Positions 22,647-33,814 of a DNA stretch of 64,000 nucleotides are shown one piece after another. Every line of letters begins with the position of its first letter. Positions within the stretch are counted from its first letter, which is position 1. The notes under the pieces are model-generated. The model did not search any database, was not told the origin of the DNA, and saw only the letters and a program-made list of their open reading frames with translations. The stretch is from the NCBI GenBank assembly GCA_022457155.1, contig JAJGOT010000054.1, forward strand, positions 1,192,501 to 1,256,500, in the 5' to 3' direction. Made by a program: the position numbers and the translations under genes. This DNA comes from Cladopsammia gracilis. Lineage: Eukaryota; Cnidaria; Anthozoa; Scleractinia; Dendrophylliidae.

Positions 22647-24637
22647 ATGGCGGACAAATCAGCGAATCGTGAGGTGAGTGAAATCCTTGTCCATCTACTA
22701 AGACATGCTTATTTTATGCCCAAACGCATTCATGACATAAATTTTAAGTCAGGGCATTGTTTTATCGGATGTTTCTGGTCTTCCTGTCGCAAGAAATCTT
22801 TTTTAAGGCATTGTTTTGTGGTATAGATTTTAATTACAGTAACACATTTCATTCACTAAATTATATTACTGTCGAGTAAGCAATGTGCATTTGAAACAGC
22901 ACCAAAGATTTGACAAAAGGAAGTTGACACTTGAAAAGACTTCCCTCAAAGGAATCCGAATTTGTTAAGGGCATAATCGTCATAATCAGTTCAAAATGAA
23001 CTGTTTGGGCGCGTGATTAAGGTCATTAAGTTGAAGTTTACGCCGTACAAGGTATTCAATTGTAATTCAATTCCACTATCTAAGGTTGTTCTAATTGTTC
23101 GTAAGTTTGAGAACGCCCAGTACTTTAAAAGCTATTAATTTTGGCTTTTCTTTAGTGTGCGTGCGAAAAATTATAAAAAACTAAAATCGGCAAGTCTGTT
23201 TCTGCATTCGTTATTTTTGAGTGTACAGTGGCTTTGAACCCGTGAAAACTAGTTTTCGCATTTTGCCATAATGATAAGTACACCTTGATACAAATTTAAT
23301 CACAAGCTCTAGGTCAAAATTCTTTTGATACAAGCTTAACAAAAGCTTACAGGAAAAATTCAATGCTTTACCATGAAATCTTAGGACTTGCTTTCCTTTT
23401 CTTTGTTTGCAATTATTGATTATGTAAACTCTTGAAGGTGACCTACATGTAGCTGTTATGAGATCTTGCCCCTTTTACAGATCATTCGTCTTGCTTGCAT
23501 GATTTGTTATGTTAGTGTGCCATGTATTTTTTTTTGCAACTTTAACATTTATTTAATCAACAATCAACACTACGACTACTTATACACTACTTACAAAACA
23601 ATAAATTACAACACTCACTCTATTTACAATGTAATAGTTTACATGTACAAAAATAGTGTGCCATGTAAGTGAAATGACGAAATGAATAAATATGATATTT
23701 GTCAATTTTCCATTTTACAGGACATACCTGTACATGTAGTTGATTTGACTGAAAGCCCAGTTAAGAAATTCAAACCAAGTTTGAGTCCTCAAGACCCTTC
23801 TGATGAGGTAAGAAGAAAAGTATGCTTTTCCCATCAAGTCCAGATGCCATGTCTGAAGTTGTGGTAAATGTAACTGTTGTAGTTCAGTTTTACCCTTGGT
23901 TCAATTTGGATTTTCCTTTTGTTTTATATTCATTATCATATATTAGCATATATTAGCATAGTAAAGAACAATGGAAAATCCAAATTGAACCAAGGGTAAA
24001 ATTGAACTACAACATAACCCTAGAAGGTTATATAGCTCATATGGGGGTAGCCCCTTTTACAGATCCGATCCATGTGGACTTTGTTTAGTTGATTTGTCAT
24101 TTATTTTACTGGCCATCAAATGGAAATGACAATCATCAATTTTCCATCCAACAGAATATACCTGCAGTTGATTTGACTGAAAGCCCAGTTAAAAACTTCA
24201 AACCAAGTTTCAGTCCTCAAGAATGTTCTGATGAGGTTAGAAAATAAAATATAATTATCCCGTTAAGTCCAGACTGTGGACTGTGTTTGTTGACAAGTCA
24301 TCTGAATGTCTAAGCAAACAAAACTTCACTTCAGTTGAAAAAATGTTCAGTTGTGTTAAGCTTTCATTATATGTCACAATTATTAAGAAATACTGAAATT
24401 TTGTAATTATAGTTAAAAACAATCCTCTTTGGTGGTTGCTTAATTGAGAGAGGAGACAAAAGAATTTGCAAATGTTTGCAGTCAATCAAGAAATATGAAC
24501 AGTGGCTGCTTACGAGTGTATACACTAGCATATCTTCCAAGCTAATTCAAATTTATTTTGTTAAACAGGAGTGTGACTCAAGTGATAGTTTGCCATCGGT
24601 ATTTGGTGCCATCAGCAAAAAATTACCATCAATTTGA
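22647..24637 (+). CDS. Four-exon gene for an 87-aa protein with repeated SIM-like exons
   Basis: Predicted exons are 22647-22673, 23721-23807, 24155-24235 and 24569-24637, each bounded by AG/GT (donors gtgagt, gtaaga, gttaga), all in phase 0, ending in TGA. Exons 2 and 3 are near-duplicates: VHVVDLTESP...FKPSLSPQD and PAVDLTESP...FKPSFSPQE. VDLT followed by acidic/Ser residues is the classic SUMO-interacting motif pattern. The first exon (MADKSANRE) resembles the first exon of the MULE-like transposase gene at 33815. I infer a mobile-element accessory protein or the remnant N-terminus of a transposase. Splicing is predicted, not observed. Confidence 0.5.
23527..23653 (-). mobile_element. Short retro-insertion with 14-bp target duplication
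   Basis: TAGTGTGCCATGTA occurs at 23513-23526 and 23654-23667. The 127 bases between them, read on the minus strand, contain AATAAA and end in a run of nine A. This is the signature of target-primed reverse transcription of a short 3' fragment. It lies in intron 1 of the small gene. Confidence 0.75.
23874..24013. mobile_element. Foldback MITE, TGTTGTAGTTCAGTTTTACC ends
   Basis: The first ~45 bases are the reverse complement of the last ~45 (GGTAAAATTGAACTACAACA). It sits in intron 2 of the small gene, and its ends resemble those of the element at 9771-9943. Confidence 0.75.
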
Positions 24638-24789
24638 GAATCGAAAATTTCTTCTGGTGATGGGTCCGCAACAAGTATTGCTAGCTGCTGCTATTATGAT
24701 GGGCAATGCTAGCTGATGTTAGGGCCCTATTTCAAGTCTTTTGCAAAAAAAAAGGGCTTAATTGTTTTTTAAATTATTTTCAGTAGTTA

Positions 24790-25093
24790 GGTAGGTAAAG
24801 TCGCACACGAGCCACGATGGCCCACACGGCCGGAGCTTAACCCGGTTTCTGTAGCATGAAGCAACTAGGAATATTGCTACTCCCCCCTGGATGGGATGCT
24901 AGTCCATCGCAGGGTTACCCCCAGCATTTTGTCGCCGGTACCCATTTATACACCTGGGTGGAGAGAGACAGTGTGGAGTAAAGTTTCTTGTCTAAGGAAA
25001 CAACACGACGGCAGAGACCAGGCACCGAACCACCGACCTTCAGGTTGAAAGTCCGACGCGCTAACCACTAGACCACCGTGCCCCCACATTAGT
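24790..25093 (-). mobile_element. tRNA-derived SINE
   Basis: Read on the minus strand it begins with a tRNA-like head: GGCACGGTGGTCTAGTGG with A box TGGTCTAGTGG, then GGTGGTTCGGTGCC containing a B-box-like GGTTCGGTGCC. The body follows (GATGGACTAGCATCCCATCC). AGTAGTTA lies on both sides (24782-24789 and 25094-25101), consistent with a target duplication. The body resembles the conserved central domain of animal SINEs that I recall as Nin-DC; that name is from memory. Confidence 0.8.
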
Positions 25094-26002
25094 AGTAGTT
25101 ACTATCAGTTTAAGACCACTGCAAAGTTTGTAGACAGGTGGAAAGGTACATGTACAGAGGCCTTGTCAGGACGTGCAAGTTTGGATTCGTGAGCTGTCGT
25201 CATGAAGCATAATAAACAGCAAACTGCGAAATTATTTCGCTGTGCATCTACCTTACCTGTACAAAAGTCCAAAAGTGACCATACGCCAGCTGAATAGCAG
25301 CGTGGACAATACTAATGTAGAGTTTTTTTTGTCAGAAGACCGTAATCAAACTTCGTATACCTTGCGGACAAAAGTTGTGTTAGTAGGTGGTCCCGATCAG
25401 GTTTGCTGTTGTGACAGCTGTAGCACACTATAAACAGCAATCAAACCTGAACCAGTTTTACGGTTGAAGGATTTTTTCTACATCCTCCTTGTGTTTGTTA
25501 ATGTTCAAGTTTTAAGGGAGGTTAGAGTGCTTAGGAGAGGTTGCATATACCACTCAGAAATGATATATGTGAAAGGTTTTGCTGAGAATGAATGCCAACT
25601 GATGAGAAATTTGCAACTCGCAACTCTCCGCCTGCTCTCTGACCTCTCCTCGAGTTGATTTTGTTTGTTATAATAACCATGCTATGACTTTCCACTCAAC
25701 AAGATGAGCTACACCAACTCCAATTAAAATTTTATTTCAATTTCAAGGTTACTAAGGGTCTGCCAATCTAGTACAAGTTGGGACTAAGTTACACTGATGA
25801 CTTACTCGTCACCATACGAAGGGTAAACTATAGACCCTCCATAGTTTTGCTTGTCAGCTTTGTGCTGTCTAGGTAAATGACAAGGAGGTTAATGAATCTT
25901 TAAATGTAGTTTTAAATGTCTTAATTGGAAAAATTTGTTTCGAGGTTGTTAACTATGTTTCTTTTTTTGGAAGCAAACATTGCACTTTCATAAGTTTCTT
26001 AT

Positions 26003-26360
26003 TAGGGAGCTTAAACAACCACGATGGCGACGGCAAAAACAATGGGCTTAATGAGCGAAAACAATGCCTCTGCACGTGCGTTTTACATTTTGGTACATTT
26101 CCTTGCCGTTCCCTGCAAAACAACAATGTCAAATGATCAAATTATAGGTTTTGTGGAGAACGTGAAAACACGACGGTTAATTTTCCTTTCTCCATTTGAA
26201 CTGGAAAGCCATCCCTTCAGATTCAGCTCCTGGATAATCCAGACACAACAGACAAACTAAACAAATTGGAGCAACTATAAAGTAGTTTAAAATAGCGCGA
26301 ATCCTTTTTTTCAAGTGACGTTTTCCTTGGCGTTGCCGTCGTCGTTGCTTAAGCTCCCTA
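26003..26360. mobile_element. MITE with TAGGGAGCTTAA ends
   Basis: It starts TAGGGAGCTTAAACAACCAC and ends with the inverted copy GTTGCTTAAGCTCCCTA; both ends carry GGCGACGGC-type sequence. 358 bases, no transposase. The open frame inside (26024-26260) is not a gene. Confidence 0.8.
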
Positions 26361-27944
26361 TTGGTGTGGAAACTTAACTTTCACTACATCACATTTTAAT
26401 CTGGAGCGATTGTTTGCTTGAAATTTGAGGTTACAGTTTACAATAAAACGGGTTTTTTTATCGTTGTATTTGATAAATTATTTCTAGATAACATATTATG
26501 ATGATGGGCAGGGGTGACTTTTAAAACTCTTTTCCAAGCGGACGCAGCTGTACAATTTTACTTTGCCGATGTTGCTCACGTTTTCGGGATATAAATTAGT
26601 TCGGGGATTCACATGGTGCATGCTGTTTCTTGTCCACCCATTTTTGTGCACTCGCACTGTATTTTATTGGACATCCATTGCTCTCAACCGAAAGAGTATC
26701 GAAGAGTAGGTTGGTCAGTCAGTTGCAAAGATGGAAGAAGATTGATAGTCCTGATAGTGACATTGTTAAGTTGCTGTTGATTATTGATACCTTCCCTTTG
26801 GCTGCCATTCTGAAATGACCCTGTATCTGTACAAATCATATTATAACTTAAATGCACCCAGAAAAAAAAAGATGAATACAAAGTCATTTTTCTTCCTAAC
26901 AATGAGAAATCTCGGTTAATGGAAGACAAAAGTAGGTAAAACTACTAAGACTGGATATGGGAAAGCAGTGGCGTGGGGGACAAGTGGGAAGGGCGAAAAA
27001 GAGTAATTCCCCTTTCCAATGTACACCAGCATGACAAGTTAATAAGTAACTTACCGATACATATATAAAAGAACTTTCCTTGCACTCGCGACCGATTTTC
27101 TACTTCAAACCGGGCTCAAACATCAACACACCGAATGTCAAAGAATGACTGTTCCCAGATTTGAGTCTTTGAGTTGTGAGAAACAACATAACAGGTTTAA
27201 CTCAATTTACTTTAAGCACTGTGTTCAAAGGGAATTGAAGACTTTCTTCGGTAGCACTCACAAAATTTAGGCCGCCACATTTTTCGCTTCTGATCGGGTG
27301 CTACGCGGCAGGGCCTGGGAACTGCTAGCAAACAAGTCCTGGTTGAGATTTTATAGGCAGCTGCCTTGTGCAGGCAGCAATAAAGCAAGTAGACAAAATA
27401 AATAAAACTAATGCTTAATTTTATTGTTTCTACCGAAACTTTTTTTTTCAGACCTGACTCATTGACTCATTGACTCATGACTCATTTGGCTCATTAATAC
27501 TTTACACTCACCGAAAGGTGAAAATTTAGAAGATCCCAAGCGTGAACGGCATCAACTCTCTGTCTCATTTCACAAAACAACTCCTCTTCACGGCATTTCC
27601 GATATTTTGAAATCAATTTTTCTTTCAATCTATCTTTGCTGTACTATGAAAGAAGTTGGATTGAAGTGAAAACAAAACTGGACAACCGCACATCGTCGTC
27701 ACGCAACCCGTAACCAAAAACCCTCTGATTTCGAGGAGAATGGGGAGAGCGTGAGAAAACACCGCCGGATGGCAAACTCTTTTATTTAGAAAGTGGGAAT
27801 CTCTGAATTAGCACATGACAAGAGGAACTAAGCACTTTCATTTCGTTCTCCTTGCTCATCTGTGTTCTTGCATTTATCCTTCTGTCTAAACAACGGTTTC
27901 CCCACAATGAACCATCTGAAACTTTGGTGGTAGTGTACTAGTGT

Positions 27945-27987
27945 TGGTGGGTGGGTGGGTGGGAGGGGGGGGGGGGGGGGGGGGGTG
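27945..27987 (+). repeat. G-rich tract
   Basis: GGGT repeats are followed by more than 20 guanines. The tract is prone to quadruplex formation and sequencing error. Confidence 0.85.
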
Positions 27988-29769
27988 TCGAATCCCGAAT
28001 TGAAAATAATGCACGATGGAAAAAAGGAAGCCATGCTCTCCTGAAGATAAGGAGAAACGAACAGGAGCTCACTGCAACAAAGTGAACAGATGTCCTTCGG
28101 TAGGTGTTAACATGGCTAGCCACAGGCAACGGGATAGTAGTCCATTATTTCTCTCAGGGATAGCAGGCGATCACGCAAGCACGCAAACAAGTCGTGATGA
28201 GTCGTGGGAGGCGATTTTTTTGCGCATTTATGATAACCCGCTCGACCACCCCTAGTCTAGCAATATGATCAGACAGTGGGATCAAAGCCAGGCCCCAGTT
28301 GAGTCATGCCTTGCCCTAATTCAGAAGTTCCCACTTGCTAAATAACAAGCCTCGGGTTTTTCCGTTAAGTCGACAGTGCTACCTCTAACCCTCCTCGCTC
28401 TTCTTGAAAAAAGGCTTCTTCTATGTCAGCCGGAATCGGTTTTATCAATACTGAAATTGCTTTATCAACAATTTCCCAAAAGTAGAAGAGAGAGATAAGG
28501 GAAAATGTTTGATTGCAGATTATGGGGTATTGGCGTTAGCTAAGGGACGGGCCATATTAAAAGGGACTGCTGTTGATAAATAAAAGCAAGGCTGATTCAG
28601 GGTACGGAAAGTATATTTGTTACAAATATATATAGTTCTCATACCGTGAATCAGCCTTCCTATTTTATCAAACCGTTTCGCTATTTTATAGGATAGGGTG
28701 CTTGTATTTCGTTACGGTGGTCTTTGCATAAAACAGTTCACTTGTTTTCATGAAGGTCTCGAAAAAAGGCGCGATCAAAAAATGATAATAGTACTCTCCT
28801 CGAGTTATAAAGATTAAGTGGCCAAAAGAGGGAAAACGAACATGAGTTAAATTTTGTATGTTTTCTCCCTCTTTTTTCCCAAAGTATGTCAAGTATAGCT
28901 CTCTTTTCTGCGAACGTACGTTGTTTTACGAGATGCTCGCCCACCACCCACCCCCCTGCTCCATTATCACTATCATATGGCCGTTATCATAACCCCTACG
29001 CCGCGATTTTTGGGTAAACTGTTGTTTAAACAAGAACACAGATCAGCAATGAAAATGATTTTGAGGTTCCCACTTTTTAATAAAAGAGTTAGTTTTTCCC
29101 GCCGTGCGCCGTTGTTTTCTCACGCTCTCCCTATTCTCCCCTAATCACGACGGTTATTGGTTGCGTGAAACGATGTACGATTGTCCCGTTTCCCGGGTCC
29201 CGTTTTCACTTCAATCCAACTTCTTTCATAGTACAGCAGAAAAGGGAAAGAAGAGTTGATTTCAAAATATCTGGTGTGCCGTGTAGAGGAGTTGTTTTGT
29301 GAAATGAGACAGAGTTGATGCCGTTCACGCTTGGGATCTTCTAAATTTTCATCCGTCGGTATGTCTTTTAAATACTAGAGCGAACTTTTCATTGCTGTTT
29401 GCATCAGATTGTTAATATCTTAGAATTTTTATGGTAAATACATGTAGCTTAGCAAAGAGTGGGGTTTTGTTTGTAAACCATGTAGTACTGTGATAGTTAA
29501 GATGCACATACTTCAGTTGTTCTTCGGTTTGAAAACCTGATTGACATTAAAAAAAAAACATTGTAGTCATTGATTGAATCTAAGAGGAAATTTCTCTCGT
29601 TGACTCTCAAATCACATAGTTTCCATTTTTAGCGAATAATATTTAGTACAGATGAATACTTAATTTTCTCGAATTTTTGCCAAACTGGAATTCGATTTCC
29701 GATCAGCGCCGCGGATAGTTACTGTTGTAACTCAGAAACCTAATCGAACAGCGTAAATACTAAAAGAAG

Positions 29770-32085
29770 GAATGACCTACAACCACCTACAACCACCTAC
29801 AAGGAATGACCTAAAACCATCTACAACCACCTAAAACCAACTACAACCACCTATAACCATCTACAACCACCTACAACCATCTTCAGAAATATAAAAACTC
29901 CACGCAGAATACTGTTTTTATAATTTCAGTGTCAGGTAGCCTGCGACGCTCACCGGAAATGTTGCTTTCTCTTTCCACGGGTGTTTCGTTTCATGGAAAC
30001 AAACTTAATACTTGGCAAGAGCGTCTAGAAAAGGGATTTTAATAGGCATTTTAGTAACAATACTTGACAACAAAATCACGCGAAGATTCGTCACCTTCTA
30101 TTTCGGACTCTCATCTGTCATCAGGTCTACGCGTATTACATTTTTGGTGGCCGCTTACAGCCATGCTCAACGTCACGCGTGACCAGTAATTTTAAGAATG
30201 AAATGAACATTTGAATATTTCTTTGTAACGTCCGAGATTTGAATGAAACCTTGCAGATCTCTGTGGAAAACACTTTGAAAGTCACGAATTAACGGAAAAT
30301 AACTTCGCTGCACGCATAAAAAACCTAATATTGTTCGGATATGTAACATTTCAAACAAAATGATATTTTGTTGCCCTTTGTTTCCAAAAATGCGATAAAG
30401 TTCTCACGGGAAACTACCCTGGGTGCCAGAGGTTTTTATTTTTTAGTGAAAACGGCGAGTTTGAGCGGGGAAGCCGCGACTACGAGGCGCAACGCGCCGA
30501 GAAAAAATAAAAACCTCTGGGCACTCGAGTACACAACCTCATTTCCATGCGATTTGTGGATCGGATATCTCACCAAACCGGTTTTAAGCCTTGGGGACCA
30601 ACGCGTGTCTGTTTGTTTACATTAAATCTGGTGACAATATTCCGCGGTCGAGACAGAAATATTAAATCAAATCCACTCCAGTGGAAAAGATACATCGATG
30701 ACATTTTTTCACTGTAGAGTGTTGAGAAAAAGGAGATAGAAGATTTTATTGTCCTTGCAAACAAACATTAATCTCAGACAAAGAAGTAAACTTTCTGGAT
30801 ACAACCGTGATTTAACAAACAAAAAATCCTTGATATCCCCACGCAATTAATCCAGTACACCTATTTCTCTTCCTGTCACCTACCAGTGGCCAGCGAAATC
30901 GTTCAGCGAGAATACCTGCAGCTCCAAAGCACGCCACCGTGCTAGAGATAAAAATTAAATAGAGATAAAAATTTTCCTCGTTCAAACAAAACTCTAAAGG
31001 TCACATTCCACGAACGAATTAATAAGTCGTGTCTGGCCTGTCAACACATCTTTTCAAGACATCTTTGCGATGAATAAATTTCAACAGTGCTTCTTTCTGA
31101 ACTGGCTTTAGTTCTCTGATATTTTGAAAATTTGGATACTAAAGAGTAATCCACAGCGTTTCTTAAAGATCGCAAAAAGCCGCAATCTCTATCTACGTCC
31201 GCCATTGTTGTTTGTGTGGCTTCACTTTGGGAAACCGGTTTTTCACGTGCCCGTGGCGAATTGTTTTGGTCCAGCCAATCGACGTTGCTGTTGCATCATT
31301 AACTCCGGGTAGAGTCTGGAAACAAGTAGGAGTAACCAATCAGCGACCTAGTTCAGATTCTGAACTAGATCCTCGCATGGAAATGAGGTTGTATATTCGA
31401 GTGACCAGAGGTCCGTCTCGCGAGCTTCTTCTAACCGTTTATGCGGTTAATTACTCGTGATATTCAGAGAACGGACCTCTGGATCCAGGGTGACGGGAAA
31501 CCGACGCGTAATCTTGAAAACTCCATTCAATTTTTAAAACTACTGGTCACGCGTGACGGAGCATGGCTGTAATATGCAGGTGGTCCTGGTGGTCCTCATG
31601 CAGGACCGCCAAAAGGTGGCCGCGGTCGCTTAATAGGGGTTTTATTTTATACTGACAATAAATTTGGGACTTTGATAACTGGCTGCTTAACAGGGGGTGG
31701 CCGCTTAATAGGTGGCCGCTAAGAAATTAATACCAGTATCTCAGCGAATATTGCAGTAAGAATTCCATTGCCTTGCCTGTGCATGATTATGAAAGTGCGA
31801 AAAAGAACCAAGTACGATAACTAAACGGGACCGACTTAATCCCTTTCCATGAAATGGGACACCCGTGGAAAGAGTCACGCAACATTTCCGGTGAGCAGGC
31901 ACTGAAATGATAAAAACAGTATTCTGCGCGGATTTTTTATATTTCTGAAGATGTTTGTGGGTGGTTGTAGATGGTTGTAGGTGGTTGTAGGTGGTTGTAG
32001 ATGGTTTTAGGTGGTTGTAGATGGTTTTAGGTCATTCCTTGTAGGTGGTTGTAGATGGTTGTAGGTGGTTGTAGGTGGTTGTAGG
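29770..32085. repeat. Foldback with CCACCTACAA terminal repeats
   Basis: Tandem CTACAACCAC units (29770-29885) face inverted TGGTTGTAGG units (31955-32085). Inside, 29890-30190 pairs with 31500-31945 (CACGCGTGACCAGTA near 30175 against TACTGGTCACGCGTG near 31545) and 30390-30580 pairs with 31340-31500. The centre holds a Penelope-like fragment. Confidence 0.7.
30655..30810 (+). pseudogene. Penelope-like reverse-transcriptase fragment
   Basis: Translation gives LQWKRYIDDIFSL then a stop, and VEKKEIEDFIVLANKH: the YIDD catalytic block of Penelope-like reverse transcriptase and the helix after it. Only about 50 codons remain, with stops and a frame change. Confidence 0.6.
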
Positions 32086-32094
32086 GGCATGTAC

Positions 32095-32375
32095 TAAAAC
32101 CCGAAACAACGAAACGAAACCACCGAAACGAGCGAAACCACCGAAACGACCGAAACGAAACCGCTGAAACGGCCGAAACGAAACGAAGTCACCGAAACGG
32201 CCGAAACGAAACGAAATCACCGAAACAAGCGAAACGACCGAAATGAAATGAAATCACCGAAACAACCGAAACGAAACGAAATCACCGAAACAAGTGAAAC
32301 CGCCGAAACAACGGAAACGGCCGAATTGGGGAAACGAAACGAAATCACCGAAACAAGCGAAACAACCGAAACGAA
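32095..32375 (+). repeat. (CGAAAC)-type minisatellite
   Basis: Irregular tandem repeats of ACCGAAACGA / CGAAACGAAACG. The open frames across it (RFGGF repeats) are repeat products. Confidence 0.9.
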
Positions 32376-32399
32376 ACGTGTAAAACTCCTTAAATTTGT

Positions 32400-33520
32400 A
32401 AATTAAATTGTTGTTAAAAGATATAAGATATAGTAATCTTAATAGGGAACGGTTTACATGTAGCATGTCGATCGAGTTTGTGACATCACAAATTCGCGCC
32501 AAAAGCCGAGTGGAAACCCATTCATTTAACCATTTCGCAAAAACAAACATATAATGTGATTTGTTCACCTTTAACTGTACATTGATTGTAAAAAACGTGG
32601 TGACTCTTTAGGCCCGTTAGAAAACTTTTATAGTGGCAGATATGTAAAGAAAACAAACAATCGGACGGCTATGCATAGGCTAGGGTTTACAGCCTAAAGT
32701 CTATAGGAAAATTCATAACCTGACGAGGAAATTCCACGTTAAGTTTCACGCGAAAAACCGATATTGCAAGAATCGCGAAGCGATGAGTGCAATATCACGC
32801 TTAATACCTCGCATCAAATAGCCAATCAGAATTCGTGGATTCCCTAGGCTATGCGATTTTGAGCAGAACTGTATTTTTTTTTTGTTTTCACTGATCAACG
32901 GATTGCAGGAATTTGATTGTTTCTCCTTGCAGGAGTAGCTTTTGGGAGTTGTCTCACCCCAAAGATTTCCGATGGTCCTCCTTTTAAGAGGCACCAACTT
33001 TGTATGTGTTCGCGTGACCGCTCTCTGTTGATAAGTACTTTGTTGATGTACCTTTAACAGGTGGTGGAATATTATACGTAAATTTCTTATTATTTTCTAA
33101 CAGCAATGCACGATGGATTGTCAACATTTTTCTTTGTTACAACTATTGATAAGTGAAGGTTTAAGGTGCATCTTCTCTGATTTTTTGAAGGTTTCAAGTA
33201 ATTTAAGACCCAATGGCACAGCATGCAATTTTTAAAAGAAATTGTATTTGCGGAACTTCATCAAAAAAGCAAAATTATTAGCCATTGTCTTCTGCTATTC
33301 TGATTAGTTAAGCACGGACATTTCCAAAAATTTATTTGACGCAAATGGATTTTCTTTATTTTTATACTGAAATATAATGATGAACCATCAGCTGGCCCCC
33401 TATTCTTGAAATCAAAGCCGGATATTCTATGCGGGAAAGAGCCAATGCCGCAGAACAATGAAGTTTACCGTAGTTCTTATGTCTATGTGGAGTGCTACTT
33501 AATGTATTTTGAGCTGGGTA
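32400..33520. other. No gene seen
   Basis: Low-complexity AT-rich sequence with short ORFs and no recognisable domain. Confidence 0.4.
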
Positions 33521-33524
33521 TTAC

Positions 33525-33625
33525 TAAAACGAGTAACGCAGTAACGAGTAACGAGTAACGGAGTAACGGGAAAACGAGTAACGGCAAAAATATTCGAGGG
33601 GTAAATAAAATAAAACGAGTAACGG
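33525..33625 (+). repeat. ACGAGTA short tandem repeat
   Basis: Repeated AACGAGTAACG units and degenerate forms, followed by an AATAAG-rich stretch to about 33690. Confidence 0.85.
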
Positions 33626-33814
33626 GAAAAAAATAAAAGGTATAAAATAATAAGAATAAAATAATAATAAGAATAATAATAAAAATATTATTTTAATACG
33701 ATCGTTTGAAAAATGTTTAGTAAATTTAAAAAATGCGAAAGAAAAAAGACTTGGCGAGGAGGAATGGGCTTGTTGTTTTCGCGCCAAATGTCACGTGTCA
33801 GGTCAATTTACAAC

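Larger units (their letters stand above)
22528..27509. mobile_element. 4,982-bp element with 9-bp target duplication
   Basis: It is flanked on both sides by ACCGAAAGG (22519-22527 and 27510-27518). The opposite arm of the foldback shows one copy of the corresponding site (ACCGACGGA), so this is an insertion. Imperfect inverted ends contain repeated ATGAGTCA motifs. A 9-bp duplication is usual for Mutator-like elements, 8 bp for hAT. It carries the small spliced gene at 22647-24637 but no visible transposase, plus a SINE, two MITEs and a retro-insert. Confidence 0.7.
22116..29756. repeat. Foldback with a nested insertion
   Basis: The left arm (about 22116-22518 plus 27519-27800) is the reverse complement of the right arm (about 29060-29756). 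Examples are GAGCGAACTTTTCATTGCTG (29379) against its complement near 22500, and ATCCAACTTCTTTCATAGTA (29213) against about 27645. The left arm is split by a 4,982-base element. The right arm is the uninterrupted form. No coding gene of its own was recognised. Confidence 0.75.

Noticed and set aside
26024..26260. 78-codon ORF with an N-terminal MATAKTMGLM
   Set aside because: It lies wholly inside a MITE, using its terminal repeat as start.
27945..27987. Telomere-like or regulatory G-quadruplex
   Set aside because: It is an irregular G run in intergenic repeat DNA; no repeat unit like TTAGGG.
32032..32568. Minus-strand RFGGFARFGGF frames as a low-complexity protein
   Set aside because: They are translations of the CGAAAC minisatellite.
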